Source: Actinomycetota bacterium (GTDB taxonomy: Bacteria; Actinomycetota; Acidimicrobiia; Acidimicrobiales; MedAcidi-G1). Taken from it: a stretch of 64,000 bases of DNA. The notes under the pieces were generated by a model. That model was given only the letters and a program-made list of their open reading frames with translations. It made no database searches and was not told the DNA's origin. The number at the start of each line of letters is the position of its first letter. Position 1 is the stretch's first letter. The stretch covers positions 62,001-126,000 of the forward strand of contig JABHCN010000048.1 in NCBI GenBank assembly GCA_018673475.1, written 5' to 3'. Of the stretch, positions 1 to 9,380 are shown piece after piece. Made by a program: the position numbers and the translations under genes.

Positions 1-683
1 TCGACTGTGTCATCAGGTGCGTCTGGTGCGTCGAAACCCAGAGAGGTGGATTCGCAGCGGCTGATGCGGTCAAGCCGGAACACCCGCTGGGATTCAGCCT
101 TGTGGCAGTGGCCGCTCACATACCAGTGCCCCTTGTCGGCATAGAACCTGTAGGGATCCACGAGACGTTGTCCGGATGCATCCCTGCCGTACGAGTAGTA
201 GTCGATGTCGACTGTTGTCTGGTCGGCTACAGCTGCACGGATGATGTCGATGGTGCCGGTGGACCCTGGCCCGAGACGCACCTCGACGGCCCGGTTGTCG
301 CCTGGTGACATGCCGCTAGCCAGCTTCGTAAGGGCTCGTTCCAGCGGACCCAACTCATCGTCGTCTGTGATGGCTGCCACCGAGCGGCCGGCGGCGTAGA
401 GCGCGATGGTCTCGGCGGACCCGAGGCGCATAGGCCTCCGGAACCAGTCGGCATACCGAATCCAGACCCGCTCCTCGGCGATGGTTACGTCGATCAGACA
501 GTCGGGGGTGAACGGGTGGACTCCGACGAAAAAGAGAACGTGCTCAAGGTCCTCGAGCAGCTCGGATCGGCGATAGTCGAACCTCTCGACAATCTCGTCG
601 ATCAGAGGACCGTCCCGCTCAACCACCCACGGGATTACGGCCAGAAGGCGTCGCAGGCGGTCGAGAGCCGTCAGGGAGGTCAT
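1..683 (-). CDS. pafC: PafC, WYL-domain regulator (partial, cut by window edge)
   Basis: The frame is open from an ATG at 683 down to base 1 and has no stop, so the C-terminus lies outside the window. The N-terminal 60 residues look like a winged helix-turn-helix. A WYL domain follows at about residues 155-215 (DIDYYSYGR, then GHWYVSGHCH and FRLDRI). In mycobacteria PafB and PafC act together as a heteromeric transcription activator of the mitomycin-type DNA damage response that is independent of LexA/RecA. The start overlaps the pafB stop as ATGA, so the two are probably translationally coupled and made in equal amounts. Identification rests on the domain and its place directly after pafA and pafB. 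Confidence 0.9.
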   Translation of the reverse strand, partial: MTSLTALDRLRRLLAVIPWVVERDGPLIDEIVERFDYRRSELLEDLEHVLFFVGVHPFTPDCLIDVTIAEERVWIRYADWFRRPMRLGSAETIALYAAGRSVAAITDDDELGPLERALTKLASGMSPGDNRAVEVRLGPGSTGTIDIIRAAVADQTTVDIDYYSYGRDASGQRLVDPYRFYADKGHWYVSGHCHKAESQRVFRLDRISRCESTSLGFDAPDAPDDTV

Positions 684-1603
684 CGGAGCGCCTCAAGCCA
701 CGTGACCATGTCGGTTCTGAGCTCATCCGGACCCAGGAGTTCGGCTCCGTCGAGGAAGGTGAGCACGAAGGAGCGGAAGGCATCGCGGTTTCGGACCGTC
801 TCCGCGACTATTGCCGAACCGTCCTCCCTGCGCTCCTGAACGGCTTCTTCGCCGAGAAAGTCGACAATCCAGGGGACATGACGTGGGTGAACCAGCAGGC
901 TGGCCAACAGGGGCTCGTCCTCGCCGTAGCGCCAGGCAGGCTCGACGTTGACCTTGACCGGATCCTCGGGCCTCGCAAAGCCCTCGGCCTCAGCGGCAGA
1001 AACGCGGCCTGCTATTCGATCCACCCTGAACTGTCTTGACTCGGCGGGTACCTGATCGTGACCGGCCAGGTACCAACGGCCCCGGGTGAAGACAAGGCTG
1101 TGTGGCTCCACGGTCCGGTTACGACCGTTGTACTCGAAGGTCACGATGCGCCGTTCCGCCGTGGCTGTCATGAGTTGTCTGACGGCCTCCCCTGCAGGCA
1201 CCTCGGCGACGGCTCCCACCTCGGGAGAATCGGCCTGCAGCACCCCTCCGAGCCTCCAGAACGGGTCCGAGCTGGGCGCATCCCTGAGGCGCACAAGGTT
1301 GGATGCCAGGTGCAGGGCCGCCAGTTCATCGGCCGTGAGCGCCGGCAGGTCAGCCTCGTAGTCAGCAGGGCGTATCCGGTAACCGTCGACAGGAGGATCA
1401 GTTCCGGGAACAGGTTCAACGGACAGGGGCAGGCCCATCGAGCGGAGTTCCTCCTTGTCTCGTTCAAATGTCCGCCGGAAGCTCTCGCTGTTGGCGGAGT
1501 AGGCCCCGTCGGGGAGTCGCCTGCGCAGGTCCTGTCGGCTGAGAGGCAGTTCGGTTGCCAGCATTGCAGCTACCAGGTTGAGCAACCGCTCCAACTTCTT
1601 CAC
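680..1603 (-). CDS. pafB: PafB, WYL-domain transcriptional regulator
   Basis: A 307-residue protein with an N-terminal helix-turn-helix (about residues 1-60, KKLERLLNLVAAML onward) and a WYL domain at about 145-215, including GRWYLAGHD and FRVDRI. It is the first gene of the pafB-pafC pair. It begins with GTG, and TAGGCT ends exactly six bases upstream, which fits a leaderless transcript, so pafBC may be expressed separately from pafA, whose stop lies 31 bases upstream. PafBC regulators sense DNA stress, possibly through single-stranded DNA bound by the WYL domain. The pairing with the Pup ligase gene is typical of actinobacteria. Confidence 0.93.
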   Translation of the reverse strand: MKKLERLLNLVAAMLATELPLSRQDLRRRLPDGAYSANSESFRRTFERDKEELRSMGLPLSVEPVPGTDPPVDGYRIRPADYEADLPALTADELAALHLASNLVRLRDAPSSDPFWRLGGVLQADSPEVGAVAEVPAGEAVRQLMTATAERRIVTFEYNGRNRTVEPHSLVFTRGRWYLAGHDQVPAESRQFRVDRIAGRVSAAEAEGFARPEDPVKVNVEPAWRYGEDEPLLASLLVHPRHVPWIVDFLGEEAVQERREDGSAIVAETVRNRDAFRSFVLTFLDGAELLGPDELRTDMVTWLEALR

Positions 1604-1609
1604 GGCTGC

Positions 1610-1615
1610 AGCCTA
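1610..1615 (-). promoter_or_regulatory. -10 hexamer TAGGCT for leaderless pafB
   Basis: TAGGCT lies six bases before the GTG of pafB, placing the expected transcription start at the first base of the start codon. No Shine-Dalgarno sequence is present. Confidence 0.55.
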
Positions 1616-1634
1616 GGCGTGGCAGCATCTCGCC

Positions 1635-2993
1635 TCAGAGCGAGTCGATGAGTTTCTGGACCCGCTCGTCCTGGGATCTGAACGGGTCCTTACACAGAAC
1701 AGTTCGTTGTGCCTGGTCGTTCAACTTCAGGTGAACCCAGTCGACGGTGTAGTCACGCTTGCGTTCCTTGGCGCGCTTGATGAACTCGCCCCGAAGCCTT
1801 GCGCGGGTACTGGTGGGTGCATTGGCCATTGCCTCCTCGACAGCGGCGTCGGTGGTGGTCCGCCTCATGAGACCCCGGTCCTGCATCCGGTAGAAGAGGC
1901 CTCTGCGACGGTCGACGTCGTGGTACTGCAGGTCGACGAGGGCGACGGCGGGATCTGAGAGTGGCAGGTTGTGGCGGCCCATGTAGCCGTCGATCAGGTG
2001 TCGTTTGGCAACCCAGTCGCACTCCGCCACCAGATCCATCGGGTCTCTGGCGATCCCCTCGAGGCAGTGTTGCCACATCTCAAGGACCTTGGTCTCCTCG
2101 GGGCTCATGTCGCGGTGCTCGGCGAACCGGAGTGCACGTTCGAGAAACTCGGTCTGCATGTCGAGAGCGGTCATCTCACGGCCGTTGGCAAGACGAACGG
2201 TTCGCCTGCAGGTCGGATCGTGGCTGATCTCACGGATAGCCCTGATCGGATTCTCGAGGGTCATGTCGCGCAAGATCACGTTGGGCTCCTCCAGCATTCG
2301 AAGGAGTATCCCGCACGCTCCCATCTTCAAGAAGGTCGTGTACTCGCTCATGTTGGAGTCACCTACGATCACATGCAGCCGCCTGAAGCGTTCGGCATCG
2401 GCATGCGGTTCATCCCGCGAGTTGATTATCGGCCTGGAGCGGGTGGTGGCGCTGGAGACTCCCTCCCAGATGTGCTCAGCCCGCTGGCTGATGCAGTACA
2501 TCGCTCCCCGCGCAGCCTGGAGCACCTTCCCGGCACCTGTGTAGATCTGGCGACTTACCAGAAACGGAATCAGCGTCTCGGCGTACTCGGCTCCGTCGTC
2601 CCGTCGTGTGGTCAGGTAGTTCTCGTGGCATCCGTAGGAGTTGCCGGCAGAGTCCGTGTTGTTCTTGAAGAGGAAGACCTTGCCGTTGATTCCCTCTTCT
2701 CGGAGCCGCTCCTCGGCCGAACTGATGAGCTGTTCGAGGATGCGCTCCCCGGCCTTTTCATGCGTAACCACGTCGTGGACCGAGTCGCACTCGGGCGTCG
2801 CGTACTCCGGGTGTGAACCCACATCCAGGTAGAGGCGTGCGCCGTTCACGAGGAAGACGTTGGAACTACGACCCCAGTCCACCACCTTGCGGAACAGGTA
2901 GCGCGCTACCTCATCGGGGCTCAGGCGGCGTTGGCCATCGAGGGTGCAGGTGACGCCGAACTCATTCTCAATCCCATAGATGCGACGCTCCAC
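1635..2993 (-). CDS. pafA: Pup-protein ligase PafA
   Basis: PafA joins the C-terminal glutamate of Pup to substrate lysines, using ATP. The protein is of the glutamine-synthetase-like carboxylate-amine ligase fold. The N-terminus [13 protein letters not shown] carries the nucleotide and metal-binding glutamates, and [13 protein letters not shown] carries the catalytic aspartate (Asp57). The C-terminus ([22 protein letters not shown]) is close to the M. tuberculosis sequence. The open frame extends to 3077, but the GTG at 2993 gives 452 residues, the usual length, and matches the family N-terminus. It starts 13 bases after the prcA stop, in the pup-prcB-prcA-pafA run. Confidence 0.96.
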   Translation of the reverse strand: MERRIYGIENEFGVTCTLDGQRRLSPDEVARYLFRKVVDWGRSSNVFLVNGARLYLDVGSHPEYATPECDSVHDVVTHEKAGERILEQLISSAEERLREEGINGKVFLFKNNTDSAGNSYGCHENYLTTRRDDGAEYAETLIPFLVSRQIYTGAGKVLQAARGAMYCISQRAEHIWEGVSSATTRSRPIINSRDEPHADAERFRRLHVIVGDSNMSEYTTFLKMGACGILLRMLEEPNVILRDMTLENPIRAIREISHDPTCRRTVRLANGREMTALDMQTEFLERALRFAEHRDMSPEETKVLEMWQHCLEGIARDPMDLVAECDWVAKRHLIDGYMGRHNLPLSDPAVALVDLQYHDVDRRRGLFYRMQDRGLMRRTTTDAAVEEAMANAPTSTRARLRGEFIKRAKERKRDYTVDWVHLKLNDQAQRTVLCKDPFRSQDERVQKLIDSL

Positions 2994-3006
2994 AGGTCGC
3001 CCGCTG

Positions 3007-3684
3007 TCAGCCGAGGAGTGCGGCGAGCGCCTCACCCTCAAGGCGCAGGAATGCCCGTCTGCCATTGTCCCTGGCAAGAACCGCTACCTCGAGATCTTCA
3101 GAAACGAGGTTCCTGTCGGGTCCGGCAAGCGCACCCACGGCCACCCCGAGGACTGTCTGGAGGTCGGCGCCAGCGGCCCATGAGGTCTCCATCCGCTCCC
3201 TGATCACGTCTGCCTCTCCACCGATGGCGACGTAGGTGGTTGTGTCCATCACGGTTCCGTCGTACAGCAGGTGGAACAAACGGTCGCCGTCGGGCTCCGT
3301 GCCCATCTCGGCGATCAACATCTCGACCTCGAGTGGCTTCATCTCATGTGTGAAGTACTGGCCGAGGATCTGCGCGTACTGGTTGGCAAGCCATCGTGCG
3401 TCAACATCAGCCCGGCTGTAGGAGTAGCCCTTCAGGTCGGCGTGCCGGACGCCGGCAATCCTGAGTTGGTCGAACTCGTTGTACTTGCCGACTCCCATGA
3501 AGCCGATTCGGTCGTAGATCTCGCTCACCTTGCGGAGGGTGTTGGAGGGGTTCTCGGCACATAGCAGGACACCATCCTTGTAGGTGCTGGCTACCGACGC
3601 CCGGCCGCGGGCGATTCCCTTGCGGGCATAGTCGGCCCGGTCCTTCATCACCTGCTCGGGCGACACGTACATGGGAACGGTCAT
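3007..3684 (-). CDS. prcA: 20S proteasome alpha subunit PrcA
   Basis: The alpha ring gates the actinobacterial 20S proteasome and docks the Mpa ATPase. The sequence has the family N-terminus ([25 protein letters not shown]) and the AENPS and KYNEFDQLR motifs. A longer frame runs to an upstream start at 3732, overlapping prcB by 14 bases. I chose the ATG at 3684 because [11 protein letters not shown] aligns with the M. tuberculosis PrcA N-terminus MSFPYFISPEQ, giving 225 residues. Like other alpha subunits it lacks the N-terminal nucleophile threonine. It is followed closely by pafA. Confidence 0.94.
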   Translation of the reverse strand: MTVPMYVSPEQVMKDRADYARKGIARGRASVASTYKDGVLLCAENPSNTLRKVSEIYDRIGFMGVGKYNEFDQLRIAGVRHADLKGYSYSRADVDARWLANQYAQILGQYFTHEMKPLEVEMLIAEMGTEPDGDRLFHLLYDGTVMDTTTYVAIGGEADVIRERMETSWAAGADLQTVLGVAVGALAGPDRNLVSEDLEVAVLARDNGRRAFLRLEGEALAALLG

Positions 3685-3718
3685 GACCGCCTGCCCCGGG
3701 TTTGGTGGCGAACCCTGA

Positions 3719-4576
3719 TCATCGGGCACCACCGCTCAGGCGCTCAAGAAGACCCGTGGTGCGGCTGGCGACATCTTCATCTGGAAGCCGCTCGAAACCC
3801 GAGGAGGTAATGGTGGCCAGGACGGGGAAGATGCCGCGGACCATGTCGGGTCCACCCGTGGCGCTGTCTTCGTCGGCCGCCTGGAAGAGAGCCTCGATGG
3901 CAAGGTCGAGGGCCGAGTCGGCGTCGAGGCCGTCGCTGAAGCGGAGCTTCATGACGGTGGTGGCGTGGAGGCTTCCGGATCCAGTTGCTGCATGGTCCTG
4001 TTCCTCGTAGCGCCCTCCGGTTATGTCGAACTGGAACAGACGACCGCGACCCTGGTGCTGGTCGTAGCCGGCAAAGAGGGGCACGACTGGGAGGCCCATC
4101 AGCGCCACCGGAAGGTGGGAACGCAGCATCAGGGTCAACTGGTTGGCCTTGCCCTCGAGGCTGAGGGGGTTTCCCTCGACCTTCTCGTAATGCTCGAGCT
4201 GGAGCTGAAACAACCGCACCATCTCCATTGCCGGTCCGGCGGCGCCGGCAATGGCCACCCCGGATCCGGAGTCGGCCGGGAAGACCTTTTCGATTGAACG
4301 ATGGCTGATCAGGTGGCCGCTGGTTGCCCGCCGGTCCCCTGCCATGACAACACCGTCGATGAAGCGAATGGCCAGCACGGTGGTTCCGTGTGCGACCCCT
4401 TCGAGACCCTGGGGTGTCGCCGGGCCGAGGTCGGACCCGGGACGGTCCATACCGAGGCGGGCCAACAGAGCAACGAAACTGGGACCGGGGTCCTCAGCTG
4501 GGGTGAAAAGCGGAAAGGTCACGTTGCGGAGGCTAACCCGGTCAGGAGGCTGCCTACTCGCCGCCCTTTTGGACAT
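3719..4576 (-). CDS. prcB: 20S proteasome beta subunit PrcB (with propeptide)
   Basis: This is the catalytic subunit. The sequence [10 protein letters not shown] shows the autoprocessing site: cleavage before Thr65 would expose the nucleophile, leaving a 64-residue propeptide, slightly longer than in M. tuberculosis. [11 protein letters not shown] follows with the conserved active-site region. It starts inside the 3' end of pup (23-base overlap) at an ATG. A GTG at 4522 is a possible shorter start but would leave an unusually short propeptide. Position between pup and prcA is the standard order. Confidence 0.94.
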   Translation of the reverse strand: MSKRAASRQPPDRVSLRNVTFPLFTPAEDPGPSFVALLARLGMDRPGSDLGPATPQGLEGVAHGTTVLAIRFIDGVVMAGDRRATSGHLISHRSIEKVFPADSGSGVAIAGAAGPAMEMVRLFQLQLEHYEKVEGNPLSLEGKANQLTLMLRSHLPVALMGLPVVPLFAGYDQHQGRGRLFQFDITGGRYEEQDHAATGSGSLHATTVMKLRFSDGLDADSALDLAIEALFQAADEDSATGGPDMVRGIFPVLATITSSGFERLPDEDVASRTTGLLERLSGGAR

Positions 4577-4757
4577 AGCTCTTCACAAACTCCTCGGCGT
4601 TGGACTCAAGCACCTCGTCGATTTCGTCAAGGAGGTCATCGAGTTCGTCCTTCAGGCGGTCGCTGCCCCTGCTGGCCGACTGTGCGGCTGCCACATCGAC
4701 GGGCTCTTCCCGTTCGCTCTCGTCGCGAACCGGCCTTTTCTGTTCCTGCTCAGCCAT
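4554..4757 (-). CDS. pup: Prokaryotic ubiquitin-like protein Pup (Glu-terminated)
   Basis: A 67-residue, acidic, mostly disordered protein. The C-terminal half ([18 protein letters not shown]) is the coiled-coil-forming helix that binds the Mpa coiled coils. The protein ends KGGE, so it is already in the ligatable form and does not need deamidation by Dop, unlike the GGQ-ending Pup of M. tuberculosis. A clear ribosome-binding site GAGGAG lies six bases before the ATG. It is the first gene of the pup-prcB-prcA-pafA run and follows dop. Confidence 0.96.
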   Translation of the reverse strand: MAEQEQKRPVRDESEREEPVDVAAAQSASRGSDRLKDELDDLLDEIDEVLESNAEEFVKSYVQKGGE

Positions 4758-4790
4758 GTCGTCTCCTCGCTGATGGGCCGGACCGGGCCG

Positions 4791-6302
4791 TCATGTGGAC
4801 AGCCTGTGAAGTAGTTCTGAAACCGTCTCGCACTCATCGAGGAGCGTACCCACGTGCTCGCGGGTGCCACGTGTCGGCTCCATCATGGGGACACGCCTGA
4901 GCACCTGTCGTCCGAGATCAAAGACCATCGAGTCCCAGTTGGCTGCCACGATGTCCTCGGGCCACTTCTGCAGGCAGCGACCCCTGAAGTAGGCCCTGGT
5001 GTCATCTGGCGGCTGGTCCATTGCGATGACCGCATCCGGTGTGTCGACGAGGGTCTCAGCGCCGACCCTGGCAAAGAGGGACCGCTCAGGGCGTAGGTCG
5101 TGGTACTGGAGGTCGAGTGCAGCCAGACGTGCATCGCCCGGGCCGAGGCCGTGGCGTTCAGCCAGCCCGTCGATGAGGTGCTTCTTGGTGACCCAGTCCA
5201 CCACACCGACCAGTTCTGACGGGTCGGCTTCAAGCGAGGTGAGGGCCTCTTCCCAGCGGAGCAGGACCAGGTCGGCGACCGGCCCGCCCGTCAGTTCAGT
5301 CCCGAGTTGCAGCGTGAACTTCTGAGCCTGTTCAAGCAACTGCCACTGAATGTCGACAGCCGTTGCGGTGCGGCCATCAGCGAGGAGAAGCGGCTGGCTG
5401 AGGCTGGTGTCGAAAGAGACGGCCTGGAGGGCGCGGACCGGGTCGGAGATCTGGAGTGCGGGGTCCATGAAGCCTTCCTCGACCATGGCAAGCACGATCG
5501 CGGTTGTTCCCAGTTTCAGGAGGGTTGCGACCTCGCAGAGGTTGGCATCACCCACGATCACGTGGAGGCGCCTGTAGAGGAGCGGGTCTGCATGGGGTTC
5601 GTCACGGGTATTGATGATCGGGCGCTTGAGGGTGGTCTCGAGACCGACCTCCTCCTCGAAGAAGTCAGCCCGCTGGGTGAGTTGGAATGCGACGGAACCG
5701 CCCGGCATCCACGGCGCCTCGCTTCCGACCTTGCCGGCGCCGGTGAAGACCTGACGCGTCACGAAGTGGGTTGTGGCGTGCTGCACGATGTCGGCAAACG
5801 GCGTGGCCCTGTCCATCAGATAGTTCTCATGGCAGCCGTAGCTGTTCCCCTTGCCGTCGGAGTTGTTCTTGTAGACGACCAGTTCCTCGCCGTCGGGCAA
5901 CACCTCGTTTGCCGCCGACATCGACTCGATCATTATGAGTTCAGCGGCGCGGTCGTGACGGAGCACAGCCATGGCGTCGGCACACTCGGGTGTGCTCAGT
6001 TCGGGGTGCGCATGATCGACGTAGTAGCGGGCACCGTTGGTGAGGACGGCATTGACGAGGTGTGTCTCGACCTCGGGGGCCATTGATCCGATGTGGCTGA
6101 AACCGCGGACGTCGTTGTGAGGTGTCTCGTCGACGAAGTCCCAGCCCACCCTGGGAGATCCTGGTCCAACACCCGGTTCAGAGCGCCTGCTCAGATAGGC
6201 GTTGATCAAAAGCGACGAGGCGCTGATCGGATTTGGATCGTCAACCCCCCGGTGGACGATCCCGTACTCGGTTTCAATGCCGAGCGTCTTCGGTACGGGC
6301 AT
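4791..6302 (-). CDS. dop: Depupylase Dop
   Basis: Dop hydrolyses the isopeptide bond between Pup and its target and, where Pup ends in Gln, deamidates it. This is a 503-residue paralogue of PafA with LGIETEYGI at residues 7-15 and YYVDHAHPELSTPEC carrying the catalytic aspartate (Asp96). Residues about 38-80 form the Dop-specific loop absent from PafA. Because Pup here ends in Glu, only the depupylase role is needed. TAGGGT lies six bases before the ATG, so the gene probably has its own leaderless promoter. The next gene, pup, starts 33 bases after the stop. Confidence 0.96.
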   Translation of the reverse strand: MPVPKTLGIETEYGIVHRGVDDPNPISASSLLINAYLSRRSEPGVGPGSPRVGWDFVDETPHNDVRGFSHIGSMAPEVETHLVNAVLTNGARYYVDHAHPELSTPECADAMAVLRHDRAAELIMIESMSAANEVLPDGEELVVYKNNSDGKGNSYGCHENYLMDRATPFADIVQHATTHFVTRQVFTGAGKVGSEAPWMPGGSVAFQLTQRADFFEEEVGLETTLKRPIINTRDEPHADPLLYRRLHVIVGDANLCEVATLLKLGTTAIVLAMVEEGFMDPALQISDPVRALQAVSFDTSLSQPLLLADGRTATAVDIQWQLLEQAQKFTLQLGTELTGGPVADLVLLRWEEALTSLEADPSELVGVVDWVTKKHLIDGLAERHGLGPGDARLAALDLQYHDLRPERSLFARVGAETLVDTPDAVIAMDQPPDDTRAYFRGRCLQKWPEDIVAANWDSMVFDLGRQVLRRVPMMEPTRGTREHVGTLLDECETVSELLHRLST

Positions 6303-6308
6303 GCGCGG

Positions 6309-6314
6309 ACCCTA
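6309..6314 (-). promoter_or_regulatory. -10 hexamer TAGGGT for leaderless dop
   Basis: TAGGGT is separated by six bases from the dop ATG, with no Shine-Dalgarno sequence in between. Confidence 0.55.
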
Positions 6315-6367
6315 GCGGGGCTGCCCTGTCACGGCTGGCTGGCGCCTGAGGCTGACGGAAGTGCCTC

Positions 6368-8110
6368 TCAGAGGTACTGGCCGGTTCCCACACCATCAAT
6401 GGTGCGGCCGCCACCGTCCTCATCGGGACCAGAGATCAGAGTGCGGACATAGACGATTCTCTCGCCCTTCTTTCCCGAGATCTTCGCCCAGTCGTCAGGG
6501 TTGGTCGTGTTGGGCAGATCCTCGTGTTCCTTGAACTCCTGGCGGACCGCCCGGATGAGGTCCTCGGTGCGGATTCCGCGGTGCCCGCCGGCCAGTTCCC
6601 GTTTGATCGCCAACTTCTTCGCCCTGCGCACGATGTTCTCGATCATTGCACCGGAGGCGAAGTCTCGGAAGTAGAGGACCTCCTTGTCGCCGTTCTGGTA
6701 GGTGACCTCGAGGAAGCGGTTGCTCTCGGTATCGGCGTACATGGTTGCCACAGCCTCATCGATCATGGACCTGACCGCCTTTTCGCGGTCGCCTCCGCCT
6801 GTTGTCTGTACGAGGTCCTCGTCGAGGGGCAACTCGGCGATGAGATAGCGGCTGAAGATCTGGCTGGCTGCCATCTCGTCGGGGCGCTCGATCTTGATCT
6901 TCACGTCGAGGCGGCCCGGCCGCAGTATGGCGGGATCGATCAGGTCCTCCCTGTTGGAGGCCCCGATGACGATCACGTTGCGAAGCGTCTCGACACCATC
7001 GATCTCGGCCAGCAGCTGCGGAACGATGGTGGACTCGATGTCAGAGCTGATGCCGGTTCCGCGGGTACGAAACAGGGACTCCATCTCGTCGAAGAACACG
7101 ATGACGGGCCATCCCTGCTCTGACTTCTCACGTGCACGCTGGAACACGAGGCGGATCTGCCGCTCGGTCTCACCGACGTACTTGTTGAGAAGTTCGGGGC
7201 CCTTGATGTTCAAGAAGAAGCTACGGGCCTCGCGGTCCCCCGAGACCTCGGCGACCTTGTTGGCCAGCGAGTTTGCAACGGCCTTTGCAATGAGGGTCTT
7301 GCCACAGCCGGGTGGGCCGTAGAGGAGGATGCCCTTGGGTGCGGGCAGGTTGTAGTCGGCGAACATGGCCCTGTGCAGGAAGGGAAGCTCGACGGCGTCG
7401 ACGATCTTCTCGATCTGGGGTGCAAGGCCACCTACGTCCTCGTAGGTGACATCGGGCACCTCTTCGAGGACAAGGTCCTCGACCTCGGGTCTGGGAAGTC
7501 GTTCAAGCAGGATGCCGGCCCTCGGGTCGAGGAGCGCCGAGTCGCCACTACGAAGATGCCCGTCGAGCACTCCCGATGACAACTCGACGACCCTCTCGTC
7601 GTCGGCTCGACCGACCACGAGTGCCCTGGCACCGTCGTCGAGCAACTCCTTGACGGTTACCACCTCGCCGGTGACCTCGGCCCTCCTCGCCAGGATGACG
7701 CTCATGGACTCGTTGAGCACGACCTCCTGGCCGGGCCTGAGCGAATCGGCAAGATCGGGATGAACACCGACCCGCATCTTGCGTCCGGCCGAGTGCACGT
7801 CGACGGAGCCGTCGTCGTTGGTTCCGGTAACGGTTCCGTAGGCCGACGGTGGCTGGGAGAGCTTGTCGACCTCCTCGCGCAGGAGGGCAATGCGCTCGCG
7901 CGCCGTCTCCAGGGTGGAGTTCAACTTGTGGTTGCGGGAAGTGGCGCTGACAAGGTCCCGCTTCACATCACGAACCTCGGCCTCGAGCTTCTGGATTCGG
8001 ACCGGGGCTGCCTCGATACGCCGTCGAAGTTCGAGGATCTCGGCCTCGAGGGCGGCCTGCTCGCCACCTTCGGCCGGGCAGTCTGTTTCGTCTCCGTCGA
8101 TTGCGGCCAT
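6368..8110 (-). CDS. mpa: Proteasome-activating AAA ATPase Mpa/ARC
   Basis: Mpa unfolds pupylated proteins and feeds them to the 20S core. In order: an N-terminal coiled coil (about residues 15-85) that captures Pup, two OB folds (about 90-220), and an AAA domain with Walker A GPPGCGKT (about 265-272) and Walker [11 protein letters not shown]. The C-terminus GQYL is the docking motif that inserts between alpha subunits. The frame is open from 8143, but the ATG at 8110 has a strong GGGAGG site five bases upstream, giving 580 residues. The intergenic region to the divergent ferredoxin gene holds its promoter. Confidence 0.96.
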   Translation of the reverse strand: MAAIDGDETDCPAEGGEQAALEAEILELRRRIEAAPVRIQKLEAEVRDVKRDLVSATSRNHKLNSTLETARERIALLREEVDKLSQPPSAYGTVTGTNDDGSVDVHSAGRKMRVGVHPDLADSLRPGQEVVLNESMSVILARRAEVTGEVVTVKELLDDGARALVVGRADDERVVELSSGVLDGHLRSGDSALLDPRAGILLERLPRPEVEDLVLEEVPDVTYEDVGGLAPQIEKIVDAVELPFLHRAMFADYNLPAPKGILLYGPPGCGKTLIAKAVANSLANKVAEVSGDREARSFFLNIKGPELLNKYVGETERQIRLVFQRAREKSEQGWPVIVFFDEMESLFRTRGTGISSDIESTIVPQLLAEIDGVETLRNVIVIGASNREDLIDPAILRPGRLDVKIKIERPDEMAASQIFSRYLIAELPLDEDLVQTTGGGDREKAVRSMIDEAVATMYADTESNRFLEVTYQNGDKEVLYFRDFASGAMIENIVRRAKKLAIKRELAGGHRGIRTEDLIRAVRQEFKEHEDLPNTTNPDDWAKISGKKGERIVYVRTLISGPDEDGGGRTIDGVGTGQYL

Positions 8111-8288
8111 GTCGCCTCCCTGGGGCGACCCTACCTGTCGCACCGGACGTGACCGATGCCATTGTCCCTAATCCCGCCGGGGTAGATGCTGGAGATGCGG
8201 GTATGGATAGAGTGCTCAATCGGAATCAGTAGACAGACGTCGTGTCGACTGGGTGTCGACCGACCACAGCGAGAGGAACCCGACCAGG

Positions 8289-8525
8289 ATGAAGGTCTGG
8301 ATCGATCAGGATCTCTGCACGGGCGATGGCCTCTGCGAGGAAATTGCGCCCGATGTGTTTGCCCTCCTCGACGATGGCCTGGCCTATGTGAAGGAAGGCG
8401 ACAAGATCTTCAGCGAGCCGGGTGGCCCCGAGGGTCTCGCTACGATCACCGAAGCCCAGTTGGAGGGAACCATCGAGTCTGCCGAGGAGTGCCCCGGCGA
8501 GTGCATCTACATCGAGGTCGACTGA
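8289..8525 (+). CDS. Ferredoxin, [3Fe-4S]/[4Fe-4S] single-cluster type
   Basis: A 78-residue acidic protein with cysteines at 10, 16, 68 and 72. In the motif C-TGDGL-C the central cysteine of a normal CxxCxxC is replaced by aspartate (Asp13), as in [3Fe-4S] ferredoxins that feed cytochrome P450s. The frame is open from a GTG at 8253; I chose the ATG at 8289 because ferredoxins of this family begin MKVxID and AGAGGA lies upstream. It is divergent from mpa and is followed by a hairpin terminator. No partner oxidoreductase is adjacent, so its electron acceptor is unknown. Confidence 0.9.
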   Translation: MKVWIDQDLCTGDGLCEEIAPDVFALLDDGLAYVKEGDKIFSEPGGPEGLATITEAQLEGTIESAEECPGECIYIEVD

Positions 8526-8547
8526 GGCGAACTCTGTCAGATCAGTT

Positions 8548-8583
8548 CAGTGGATGGCCCAGCGGCCGTCCACTGCTCGTTTT
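8548..8583 (+). terminator. Rho-independent terminator after the ferredoxin gene
   Basis: CAGTGGA pairs with TCCACTG and the inner GGCC pairs with GGCC around the loop CAGC (with a T-G pair between), and TTTT follows at 8580. It also separates the convergent protease gene. Confidence 0.75.
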
Positions 8584-8588
8584 GGGGT

Positions 8589-9380
8589 CTACCGGGGCCG
8601 GCATGCGCCGGAATCGGCCGGCTCTCCCCCACCTTGGGTCGCCCTAGCCAGAAGCGGTTCGATTTCAGAGGCCTGCACTGCGTAGGCCACCTGCGGGCCG
8701 CCCCGGGTTCGTGAGAAGAGCACCCCCACAACCGATCCGTACTGGTCCACCAGGGGTGCGCCCGAGTTGCCGGGCCCGACCGAGGCCTCGACCTCGAGAG
8801 CATCGCGTCCGTCTCCGGGTTCTCCGTAGATGTCCTTGCCGACGGCACGGATCGGTCTGAGGATCCGCGAGGTGATCGTCTCCGGGCTTCCGTCCTCATC
8901 AAAGGCAAGTACAGCGACCGGTTGACCGACAACGGCTTCTGTTGACGCCAGCGGCTGGACAAACCCTGTATCCGCGCTCAAGAGGGCCAGGTCCGAGACC
9001 GGGTCAAACGCAACTACCGTCGCCGTCTGGATATCTCCGCCAAGGTCTATTTCTGGTGCGGAAAGCCCGGCAACGACGTGTGCGGCGGTGACTATCAGGC
9101 CCGGTGCCACGACGAAACCGGTACCCACCTGGGATGCTGTGCACCCGAGGCCGTTCACCCGTGCAACCGACCGCCAGGCCTGGTCCAGCACCTCGTCGAC
9201 GGGTCCGCTCAGAACCGGTTCGGTAGTCGGCGGTGAGGTGGATGTCGTTGCGGCGCTCGAGGTGGCAACTATCGGCGGATCCGTAGGCGGCGGGGCCACA
9301 ACCCCCTGACCGCAGGAAGCTGCGACCAGCATCAGGCCCGCTACGACAACCGCGGACGGTCCCGCAACCCTGTGTCTCAC
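8589..9380 (-). CDS. Secreted trypsin-like serine protease, lipoprotein
   Basis: A 263-residue protein with a hydrophobic signal ending in a lipobox-like VAASC (Cys23), a Thr/Ser/Pro-rich linker (about 30-60), and a chymotrypsin-fold domain with the catalytic triad visible: His101 in VTAAHVVAG, Asp130 in DPVSDLALL and Ser206 in GPGNSGAPL. No PDZ domain follows. The frame extends upstream to 9467, but a GTG at 9380 overlaps the trmI stop as GTGA and leads straight into the signal peptide. It is probably anchored outside the membrane. The substrate is unknown; the family includes MarP and HtrA-like stress proteases. Confidence 0.88.
   Translation of the reverse strand: MRHRVAGPSAVVVAGLMLVAASCGQGVVAPPPTDPPIVATSSAATTSTSPPTTEPVLSGPVDEVLDQAWRSVARVNGLGCTASQVGTGFVVAPGLIVTAAHVVAGLSAPEIDLGGDIQTATVVAFDPVSDLALLSADTGFVQPLASTEAVVGQPVAVLAFDEDGSPETITSRILRPIRAVGKDIYGEPGDGRDALEVEASVGPGNSGAPLVDQYGSVVGVLFSRTRGGPQVAYAVQASEIEPLLARATQGGGEPADSGACRPR

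Noticed and set aside
1971-2816. Long open frame on the plus strand (281 codons) opposite pafA
   Set aside because: It is an antisense shadow of a strongly conserved gene; the sequence has no domain and no ribosome-binding site.
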